Positions 1 to 6,694 of a stretch of DNA of 64,000 bases are shown in pieces. Numbering within the stretch: position 1 is the stretch's first letter; each line of letters opens with the position of its first letter. Both the position numbers and the translations under genes were made by a program. The DNA comes from Actinomadura graeca. GTDB lineage: Bacteria > Actinomycetota > Actinomycetes > Streptosporangiales > Streptosporangiaceae. The stretch lies in the NCBI RefSeq assembly GCF_019175365.1, contig NZ_CP059572.1, positions 496,001-560,000 on the forward strand. The letters are read 5' to 3'. The notes beneath the pieces are model-generated. The model was not told the origin of the DNA. It was given only the letters and a program-made list of their open reading frames with translations, and did no database searches.

Positions 1-722
1 GTCTCGAAGGCGTAGGGCTCGGCGAACGCGCCGTGCGCGCGCAGGTCCTCCACGACGCGGGACATCTGGGTGGTGGTGGCGATGTAGGCGCAGACGAGGC
101 CGCCGGGGATGAGCGCCTTGGCGACGGCGTCGAGGGTCTCCCAGGGGGCGAGCATGTCGAGGACGACGCGGTCGGCCTCGGTCTCGGTGAGGGCGTCTTC
201 GAGGGCGCCGACGGTGAGGTGCCAGGCGGGGTGGGGGCCGCCGAAGAACTTCTCGACGTTGGCGCGGGCGATGTCGGCGAAGTCGGGGCGGCGTTCGTAG
301 GAGGAGAGGCGGCCGTGTTCGCCGACGGCGCGCAGGAGGAAGCAGGAGAGGGCGCCGGATCCGGCGCCGGCCTCGACGACGCGGGCGCCGGGGAAGATGT
401 CGGCCATGGCGATGATCTGGGCGGCGTCCTTGGGGTAGACGACGGCGGCGCCGCGGGGCATGCGGACGGCGAAGTCGGCGAGGAGGGGCCGGAAGGCGAG
501 GTAGTCGATGCCGCCGGTGGTGCGGAAGACGGTGCCTTCGGGGCTGCCGATGATGTCGTCGTGGGGGACGGAGCCCTTGTGGGAGTGGTAGAGCTTGCCG
601 GTTTGGAGGGTGATGGTGTTGATGCGGCCTTTGGGGTCGGTGAGCTGAACCTGGTCGCCGGGGCGGAACGGGCCGTGGGGGATGCGGCCGGTGGCCTGGG
701 GCTTCGGCTGGGGTTCACTCAT
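1..722 (-). CDS. trmI: tRNA (adenine-58-N1)-methyltransferase TrmI, C-terminus cut by the window edge
   Basis: SAM-dependent enzyme that makes m1A58 in the T-loop of tRNA in the cytoplasm. Reading from an ATG at 722, 240 residues are visible before the window ends; the family is usually about 280. The N-terminal OB-like region comes first, then VVYPKDAAQII (about 94-104), the SAM-binding glycine loop VEAGAGSGALS (116-126) and the LDMLAPWE block (188-195), all diagnostic of TrmI. In actinobacteria this gene usually lies beside the proteasome/ARC ATPase genes, which would be to the left of this window (inference). The divergent neighbour is far enough away that no operon on the right is suggested. 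Identification is firm; only the 3' part is missing. Confidence 0.95.
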   Translation of the reverse strand, partial: MSEPQPKPQATGRIPHGPFRPGDQVQLTDPKGRINTITLQTGKLYHSHKGSVPHDDIIGSPEGTVFRTTGGIDYLAFRPLLADFAVRMPRGAAVVYPKDAAQIIAMADIFPGARVVEAGAGSGALSCFLLRAVGEHGRLSSYERRPDFADIARANVEKFFGGPHPAWHLTVGALEDALTETEADRVVLDMLAPWETLDAVAKALIPGGLVCAYIATTTQMSRVVEDLRAHGAFAEPYAFE

Positions 723-878
723 GGTCGTCAAGGCTAGCGCCGGGTGGGAGCGGCCCGGACCGGCGCGGACGGGGGCGGGGACGGGGACCTTCGGGCGGCG
801 TCCGAGCAGCGGGCAGAGGGGCGTCCGAGGGGCGTCCGAGGAGCGCCCGCCGATGCCCGGGGAGGGCGTCCGGGGCGG

Positions 879-2060
879 TCAGATCCCGGTGAAGGCGCGG
901 TCGACGTCGGCGACGGCGAGGACGCCGTAGACGCGGCCGTCGGGTTCGACGAGGAGGTACTCGGAGGCGGGGGCGTGGCGCAGCGCGGTGACGAGGTCGT
1001 CGCCGGTGATGTCGGCGGGGAGGGTGAGGGCGTCCTCGATGCCGCGGGACAGGTCGCCCGCGGTGACCCAGGGGCGCCGGTGGGGCGGGGTGGCGGTGAC
1101 GGCCTTCTCGCTGACGAGGCCGCGGGGCATGCCGTCGTGGTCGACGATGACGAGGGCGCCGGAGTGCTCCTCGTGGGCGCGGCGGATGGCCTCGGCGAGG
1201 GGGACGTCGGCGGTGACGAGGGTGGCGCGGCGGGCGAGGCGGCGGGCCGACAGCAGGGGGATGCGGTCGCGGACGCGTTCGGCGCGGATGGCCTGGGTGG
1301 CGCCGACCCAGATGAAGGACGCGACGAGCGCGGACCACAGGAGGGCGAGCCAGCCGAAGCCGCCGCCGTCGCCGGTCTCGTAGGTGGCGAGGAACGCGCC
1401 GGCGAGGAGGCAGGCGAGGGCGACGCCGCGTCCGACCCAGCCGGCGAAGATGGCGCCGCTGCGGCTGCGGCCGGTGGCCTTCCAGACGGCGGCGCGGACG
1501 AGGCGGCCGCCGTCGAGGGGCAGGCCGGGCAGGAGGTTGAACACGCCGACGAGGAGGTTGGCGAAGGTGAGGGCCTCCAGGAGGAGGAGGGCGACGTCGG
1601 GGAGGGTGAGGACGGCGTGGGCGAACAGGCCGAGTCCGGCCAGGACGAGGTTGACGAGGGGCCCGGCGAAGGCGATGAGGAACTCGCGGCCGGGGGTGGG
1701 GGCCTCGCGTCCGATGGAGGTCTCGCCGCCGAGGATGTGGAGGGTGACGGAGCGCACGGGGAGGCCGAGGACGCGGGCGGTGACGGCGTGGCTGAGCTCG
1801 TGGACGAAGACCGAGCCGTACAGCAGGAGGGCGTAGGCGAACGCGACGGCGTAGCTGGCGGGACGTGCGATGACGTCGTTGGCCTGGCCTTCGAACATGA
1901 CGGTGACGAGGACGGCGACCAGGAACCAGCTGGGCGAGACGAAGACGGGGACGCCGAAGGGGCGTCCCATGAGCAGGCCGGGGCGGCCGGGCCGGTCGTC
2001 GTCGGGGCCGGGGTCTCCGGCGGGCGTCTTGCCCTCGGCGGGTGGCGCGCTGTGTGTCAC
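879..2060 (-). CDS. Site-2 protease (M50 family) with C-terminal CBS domains
   Basis: Membrane-embedded zinc metalloprotease, 393 aa, of the Rip3/SpoIVFB-like class that cuts membrane-spanning substrates such as anti-sigma factors. The zinc motif HELSH is at 87-91 and the second metal-ligand motif PLDGGR is at about 181-186. Four to six hydrophobic segments fill residues 40-255. Two CBS motifs follow (about 275-390), which in this family are thought to sense adenylates or other ligands. The proline-rich first 30 residues look cytoplasmic. The gene lies between trmI and a divergent RecB-like nuclease. No substrate candidate (anti-sigma factor) is visible nearby, so its target is unknown. The start at the ATG (2060) is 93 bases from the divergent gene's ATG. 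Confidence 0.92.
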   Translation of the reverse strand: MTHSAPPAEGKTPAGDPGPDDDRPGRPGLLMGRPFGVPVFVSPSWFLVAVLVTVMFEGQANDVIARPASYAVAFAYALLLYGSVFVHELSHAVTARVLGLPVRSVTLHILGGETSIGREAPTPGREFLIAFAGPLVNLVLAGLGLFAHAVLTLPDVALLLLEALTFANLLVGVFNLLPGLPLDGGRLVRAAVWKATGRSRSGAIFAGWVGRGVALACLLAGAFLATYETGDGGGFGWLALLWSALVASFIWVGATQAIRAERVRDRIPLLSARRLARRATLVTADVPLAEAIRRAHEEHSGALVIVDHDGMPRGLVSEKAVTATPPHRRPWVTAGDLSRGIEDALTLPADITGDDLVTALRHAPASEYLLVEPDGRVYGVLAVADVDRAFTGI

Positions 2061-2152
2061 GTCACCGATGCTACGGCCCCGTAGGCGCGGGCCGGCGGGC
2101 GGTGCGCCGTGGTTGCGGGATTTCGTCGGGGCCGTCGCCTACGCTGCTGGCC

Positions 2153-3082
2153 ATGACGACCACGGAGGCCGGTAGTGAGGCGAGTGTCCCGTCCGTCGGG
2201 GAGGCCACCGGGGAGGGGGTCGTCGAGGTCGTCGGGTCGCTGTCGCCGTCGCGGGCGGGGGATTTCATGACGTGCCCGCTGCTGTACCGGTTCCGGGTGA
2301 TCGACAGGCTTCCGGAGCGGCCGAGCGCGGCGGCGGCGCGGGGGACGCTGGTGCACGCGGTGCTGGAGCGGTTGTTCGATCTTCCGACGGGCGGGCGGAC
2401 GGTGGCGGCGGCGCTGGAGCTGCTGGGGCCGCAGTGGGAGCGGCTGCTGGAGGCGGAGCCGGAGCTGGCGGGGTTGTTCGAGGGTGAGGGCGGTGAGGCG
2501 GAGCGGGCGGAGTGGCTGGCGCAGGCGCGGCGGATGGTGGAGCGGTATTTCACGTTGGAGGATCCGCGGCGGCTGGAGCCGGCGGAGCGGGAGCTGTTCG
2601 TGGAGACGGTCCTGGATTCGGGGTTGAAGCTGCGGGGTTACATCGACCGGGTGGATGTGGCGCCGGGTGGTGACGTGCGGATCGTGGATTACAAGACGGG
2701 GACGGCGCCGCGGGCGGATTTCGAGGCGCGGGCGTTGTTCCAGATGAAGTTCTACGCGCTGGTGTTGTGGCGTTTGCAGGGGCGTGTGCCGCGTTTGTTG
2801 CAGCTGATGTACCTGGGGAACGGTGAGGTGCTGCGGTACGAGCCGGATGAGGCGGATCTGCGGGCGACGCAGCGGAAGGTGGAGGCGTTGTGGGAGGCGA
2901 TCCGGCGGGCGATGGACACCGGGGAGTGGCGGCCGCGGGTGAGCCGGTTGTGCGACTGGTGTGATCACAAGGAGCGGTGCCCGCAGTTCGGGGGTACTCC
3001 CCCGCCGTTGCCGGTGGTGCCGGTGCGGCGTCCGTCGCCGGCGGATCTGGAGTCGGTGACGCGGGAGCGCGCGGACCTCTGA
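2153..3082 (+). CDS. RecB-like PD-(D/E)XK exonuclease with Fe-S cluster cysteines
   Basis: Single-domain nuclease of 309 aa from the RecB/AddB/Cas4 fold. Catalytic residues appear as D165 (YIDRVD) and D179-Y-K181 (IVDYKTG). The four cysteines typical of a 4Fe-4S clasp are C41 (in CPLLYRF), C267, C270 and C276 (CDWCDHKERC), bracketing the nuclease core as in AddB and Cas4. I chose the ATG at 2153 because the longer reading upstream is low-complexity and runs into the divergent gene. No helicase gene is adjacent, so it probably acts alone or with a partner encoded elsewhere. The same gene lies one position from trmI in Mycobacterium (Rv2118c/Rv2119, from memory), so this looks like conserved housekeeping DNA repair rather than an accessory nuclease. 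Confidence 0.9.
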   Translation: MTTTEAGSEASVPSVGEATGEGVVEVVGSLSPSRAGDFMTCPLLYRFRVIDRLPERPSAAAARGTLVHAVLERLFDLPTGGRTVAAALELLGPQWERLLEAEPELAGLFEGEGGEAERAEWLAQARRMVERYFTLEDPRRLEPAERELFVETVLDSGLKLRGYIDRVDVAPGGDVRIVDYKTGTAPRADFEARALFQMKFYALVLWRLQGRVPRLLQLMYLGNGEVLRYEPDEADLRATQRKVEALWEAIRRAMDTGEWRPRVSRLCDWCDHKERCPQFGGTPPPLPVVPVRRPSPADLESVTRERADL

Positions 3083-3396
3083 TCGCCGTCCGCGGCGGCG
3101 GGGCGGGGTCCTGGCAGGCCGCGACCGGGCATGACGCCGAATGGCCTGGCCCCGGAATCGGACATGGCCGCAACCGGGAACGTGCACGGTCCTCAATGGG
3201 ACGTGCCGGAACGGCGCCCGCCCTGCGCGGCACCCGGGCTCCGTGCCTGATTCGCCTCGAAGGGTGTGTTGCCGGCCGGCGCGGGTCCAGGCCGTCACGC
3301 GAGGTCGCGCCGCACGGGCACCGTCAGGGGCGGTCCTTCAGAAGGTGCCAGGGCCGGGATCGCAGCCGATTCAGCGAACGTGGACGGTGCTCCGGA

Positions 3397-3416
3397 TCCT
3401 CCTTGGGGAGGACGAC
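3397..3416. promoter_or_regulatory. Inverted repeat shared with the ABC-exporter promoter (copy A)
   Basis: TCCTCCTTGGGGAGGA (3397-3412) is a perfect 6-4-6 inverted repeat followed by CGAC. A near copy (17 of 20 bases) lies at 5659-5678 in front of the ABC exporter. A plausible reading is a binding site for the response regulator encoded just downstream. The remainder of the 388-base gap 3083-3470 shows no gene that I can support. Confidence 0.5.
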
Positions 3417-3428
3417 AGATCCGCGTAC

Positions 3429-3463
3429 AGGAGGGGTCACGACCTGGCATGACCTCCTAGGGT
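3429..3463 (+). promoter_or_regulatory. Second inverted repeat and -10 box of the kinase operon
   Basis: AGGAGGGGTCA (3429-3439) and TGACCTCCT (3450-3458) form an inverted repeat with a two-base bulge. It runs into TAGGGT (3458-3463), a good actinobacterial -10. Seven bases later is GTG at 3471, so the transcript could start at the start codon (leaderless). No consensus -35 is evident. Confidence 0.45.
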
Positions 3464-3470
3464 GAGAGTC

Positions 3471-4694
3471 GTGTCACCCCGCATCCGTGGTCTTCGTACC
3501 TGCCGTGCCTGGCTGAAGTCGCGCCCGCTGGCGGCCGACCTGCTGCTGGCGGTCGGGCTGCTGCTGGTGGGGCTGCCTCAGCTGTTCATGGAGGACCTCC
3601 CGCACGGGGAGGGATACGAGAACTTCCAGTCGCCGGATCTGGTGAACGCCGTGCTGGTGTCCGTGGTGGCGCTGGCGTTGACGTTCCGGCAGCGGTATCC
3701 GCTGTCGGTGCTGCTGTTCATCGTGGCGGGCGAGCTGGCGATGGCGGTGCAGGACTACCCGCCGTCGGTGCCGGACGTGGTGGCGTTCCTGATCGCGGTG
3801 TACAGCGTCGCGGCGCACCGGGGGCTGGCGCACAGCGCGCTGGGCGGCGCGGTGGGGTTCGTGTACTTCGTGGTGTCGCTGCTGATGCTGCCGGTGGACG
3901 TGTCGCCGGTCGTGCTGTTCACGGACGCGGCGCTGGTGGTCGGGGTGTGGGTGCTGGGCCGGAACCTGCGGCTGCGGCGGGCGTACTTCGCGGAGCTGGA
4001 GGACCGGGCGGCGCGGCTGGAGCGGGCGCGGGGCACCGACGCGCGGGCGGCGCGGATCGAGGAGCGGTCGCGGATCGCGCGGGAGCTGCACGACGTGGTG
4101 GCGCACCATGTGAGCGTCATGACGGTGCAGGCGGGCGCGGCGCGGCGGATCATCGACCGGAACGCCGACGGGGCGCGGGAGGCGATGTCGACGATCGAGG
4201 AGGTCGGCCGGACGGCGCTGAGCGAGATGCGGCGGATCGTGGGGGTGCTGCGCACCGACCGGGACGCCGAGCAGGCGGGCCGGGAGCTGGCGCCGCAGCC
4301 GGGCCTCGGTGATCTCGGGGAGCTGCTGGACCATGTGCGGGAGACGGGCCTGTCGGTGCAGCTGTGGATCGAGGGGGAGGCGCGGACGCCGTCGCCGGGG
4401 GTGGACGTGGCGGCGTTCCGGCTGATCCAGGAGGCGCTGACCAATACGCTCAAGCATGCGGGTTCGCAGGCGCGGGCCTGGGTCCGGCTCTACTACACCG
4501 ACGACGACCTGACCGTGGAGATCGAGGACGACGGGCACGGCACCGCGACGATCATGGCCGACAATGGGGACAACCCCGGGCACGGGCTGGTCGGGATGTA
4601 CGAGCGGGTGGCGTTGTACGGCGGCGAGCTGCGGATCGGGCCGCGTGTCGGCGGCGGGTTCGGCGTGCGGGCCCGGTTCCCCCTGGAGGCGTAG
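3471..4694 (+). CDS. Sensor histidine kinase (HisKA_3/NarX-DesK type)
   Basis: Membrane kinase of 407 aa that phosphorylates the response regulator encoded at 4800. About five hydrophobic segments cover residues 20-165 with very short loops, so the stimulus is probably sensed in or at the membrane. A short coiled region (170-200) leads to the dimerisation box ERSRIARELHDVVAHH with phospho-acceptor H207. The ATPase domain has N-box EALTNTLKHA and G-box DDGHGTA. The longer reading starts at GTG 3462; I prefer GTG 3471 because a -10 box sits exactly 7 bases before it, the spacing seen at several other genes here. The signal is unknown. The downstream FtsX-type exporter suggests cell-envelope or antibiotic stress (inference). 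Confidence 0.93.
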   Translation: MSPRIRGLRTCRAWLKSRPLAADLLLAVGLLLVGLPQLFMEDLPHGEGYENFQSPDLVNAVLVSVVALALTFRQRYPLSVLLFIVAGELAMAVQDYPPSVPDVVAFLIAVYSVAAHRGLAHSALGGAVGFVYFVVSLLMLPVDVSPVVLFTDAALVVGVWVLGRNLRLRRAYFAELEDRAARLERARGTDARAARIEERSRIARELHDVVAHHVSVMTVQAGAARRIIDRNADGAREAMSTIEEVGRTALSEMRRIVGVLRTDRDAEQAGRELAPQPGLGDLGELLDHVRETGLSVQLWIEGEARTPSPGVDVAAFRLIQEALTNTLKHAGSQARAWVRLYYTDDDLTVEIEDDGHGTATIMADNGDNPGHGLVGMYERVALYGGELRIGPRVGGGFGVRARFPLEA

Positions 4695-4799
4695 GTTGAG
4701 GATGAGCGGCGTGAGCGGCGCGAGGCGAGGAGCTGGGACGATGGAACCGAGCGGGACGGCGCGTCGGCGCGTGGTGGCGGGGCGCCGCGGGGTGGGCCG

Positions 4800-5480
4800 A
4801 TGAGCACGGTGCGGGTGCTGCTCGTCGACGACCAGCCGCTGCTGCGGACGGGTTTCCGGCTGATCCTGGAGGCCGAGACGGACATCGCGGTGGTCGGTGA
4901 GGCGGGTGACGGCGCGGCGGCGGTGGAGATGACGCGGTCGCTGCTGCCGGACGTGGTGCTGATGGACATCCGGATGCCGGGGGTGGACGGGATCGAGGCG
5001 ACCCGGCGGATCATCCGGGAGGGCGCGGCGTCGCACGATCCGAAGGTGCTGATCCTCACGACGTTCGACCTGGACGAGTACGTGATCGAGGCGGTGCGGG
5101 CGGGGGCGAGCGGGTTCCTGCTGAAGGACTCGCCGCCGGAGGACCTGGTGCAGGCGATCCGGATCGTCGCGGCGGGCGACGCGATCGTGGCGCCGAGTGT
5201 GACGCGGCGGCTGCTGGACAAGTTCGCGACGCGGCTGCCCGCGGTGCGGGACTCCTCGCCGCCGCCGGGGCTGGACACCCTCACCGAGCGGGAGCGGGAG
5301 GTGCTGTCGCATGTGGCGCGGGGGCAGTCGAACGCGGAGATCGCGGCGGAGCTGGTGGTGAGCGAGACGACGGTGAAGACGCACGTGGGGAACGTCCTGG
5401 CGAAGCTGGGGCTGCGGGACCGGGTGCAGGCCGTCGTGTACGCGTACGAGACGGGTCTGAGCCGCCCCGGGCAGACCTGA
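4800..5480 (+). CDS. Response regulator, NarL/LuxR family
   Basis: Cytoplasmic DNA-binding partner of the preceding kinase, 226 aa. The receiver domain carries acidic D10-D11, phospho-acceptor D56 (LMDIRMPG) and the usual T/K positions. The LuxR-type helix-turn-helix starts at about 160 (LTEREREVL) and ends with the KTHVGNVLAKL recognition helix. The gene is 105 bases after the kinase stop, probably on the same transcript. Its likely targets are the two matching inverted repeats at 3397-3416 and 5659-5678, which would make it control its own operon and the exporter downstream. That target assignment is inference; the family assignment is firm. Confidence 0.95.
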   Translation: MSTVRVLLVDDQPLLRTGFRLILEAETDIAVVGEAGDGAAAVEMTRSLLPDVVLMDIRMPGVDGIEATRRIIREGAASHDPKVLILTTFDLDEYVIEAVRAGASGFLLKDSPPEDLVQAIRIVAAGDAIVAPSVTRRLLDKFATRLPAVRDSSPPPGLDTLTEREREVLSHVARGQSNAEIAAELVVSETTVKTHVGNVLAKLGLRDRVQAVVYAYETGLSRPGQT

Positions 5481-5658
5481 CCCCGACCCCGGGCCGGCGG
5501 CGTCCGGGACCCTGGTATGACCCCGGGGTGCGGCGCGCGCGGCCCGTTCTGGTGTTTCCCGGCCGGTCCTCCTGCGATGCGGGGAGGGCCGGCCTTCGTC
5601 GCGCCGGGGTCGACCCTGGCCCGTGGCTCCGGGGTACCCCCCTCCTTTGACACGGGGG

Positions 5659-5678
5659 TCCTACTCCGGGAGGACGAC
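5659..5678. promoter_or_regulatory. Inverted repeat shared with the kinase promoter (copy B), in the 5481-5842 gap
   Basis: TCCTACTCCGGGAGGA followed by CGAC matches copy A at 3397-3416 in 17 of 20 positions. It keeps five of six base pairs of the inverted repeat. It lies 165 bases before the GTG of the ABC ATPase. A TACTGT that could be a -10 occurs later, near 5757. No ORF with coding character was seen in the 362-base gap. Confidence 0.5.
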
Positions 5679-5842
5679 GGGGTGGAGGCCCCCTCATGCC
5701 GGGGATGGAGCAGTAATTCCCTTCCTGGGGTGCATCTCAGGGGCTTGTCGGACTCCTACTGTTTCTTACGTCGGATCGCCGGGGGGACCAGGGCGCGATC
5801 CGGACGCAGATCCATCCGCTTCACCCGAAACAGGGAGTTCAC

Positions 5843-6694
5843 GTGACGAACACCGCCCCATCGACCGCTGACGCGCACGCCGCGCCCGGGGCGGGCGAAT
5901 TCGCCGCACGGGCGCATCAGGTCGCGAAGGTGTACGGGAAGGGCGACGCGCAGGTCGTCGCCCTCGGCGGCGTGACCGTGGGCATCCCCCGCGGCCGCTT
6001 CACCGCGATCATGGGCCCGTCCGGGTCCGGCAAGTCCACGCTGATGCACTGCATGGCAGGGCTGGACTCGGTGGACTCCGGGGAGGTGTACATCGGCGAC
6101 ACCGAGCTGACGCGGCTGCGCGACAAGCAGCTCACGCGGCTGCGCCGCGACAAGGTCGGGTTCATCTTCCAGGCGTTCAACCTGGTGCCGACGCTGACGG
6201 CGCTGGAGAACATCACGCTGCCGATGGACATCGCCGGGCGCAAGCCGGACCGGCAGTGGCTGGACGCGGTGATCGACACGGTCGGGCTGCGGCCGCGGCT
6301 GAAGCACCGTCCGACGGAGCTGTCGGGCGGCCAGCAGCAGCGCGTGGCGTGCGCCCGCGCCCTCGCCGCCCGCCCCGAGATCATCTTCGCGGACGAGCCG
6401 ACCGGGAACCTGGACTCGCGGTCCGGTGCCGAGGTGCTGGGGTTCCTGCGGGACTCGGTGCGGCGGATGGGCCAGACGATCGTGATGGTGACGCACGACC
6501 CGACGGCGGCGGCGTACGCCGACCAGGTGCTGTTCCTGACCGACGGGCAGATCGTGGACACGATGACGCAGCCGACGGCCGAGCGGGTCCTGGAGCGGAT
6601 GAAGGGCTTCGAGGCGGGGCCGCGTCCCGGCGCGGGCGTCCCGGACGGCGCGGGCGTCCAGGGCGGGCAGGGGCCGGGGGTCGCGGCGCGATGA
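5843..6694 (+). CDS. ABC transporter ATP-binding protein (MacB/LolD type)
   Basis: ATPase of 283 aa that powers the FtsX-like permease it overlaps. Walker A GPSGSGKST is at 58-66, Q-loop Q110, signature LSGGQQQR at 160-167 and Walker B IIFADEP at 180-186. The insert FQAFNLVPTLTALEN is typical of the MacB/LolD/FtsE group. The last 30 residues are glycine/proline-rich and not part of the fold. The GTG start has GGGAG about five bases upstream. The stop overlaps the permease start (ATGA at 6691-6694), so translation is coupled. It is likely regulated by the upstream two-component system through the repeat at 5659-5678. Confidence 0.95.
   Translation: MTNTAPSTADAHAAPGAGEFAARAHQVAKVYGKGDAQVVALGGVTVGIPRGRFTAIMGPSGSGKSTLMHCMAGLDSVDSGEVYIGDTELTRLRDKQLTRLRRDKVGFIFQAFNLVPTLTALENITLPMDIAGRKPDRQWLDAVIDTVGLRPRLKHRPTELSGGQQQRVACARALAARPEIIFADEPTGNLDSRSGAEVLGFLRDSVRRMGQTIVMVTHDPTAAAYADQVLFLTDGQIVDTMTQPTAERVLERMKGFEAGPRPGAGVPDGAGVQGGQGPGVAAR

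Noticed and set aside
2153..3082. Cas4 of a CRISPR system
   Set aside because: Fold and Fe-S cysteines are shared, but no cas genes or arrays are near and the locus matches the trmI-adjacent RecB-like gene.
4695..4799. Small gene between kinase and response regulator
   Set aside because: The open frame through 4564-4803 is Arg/Gly-rich, overlaps the kinase and has no ribosome site of its own.
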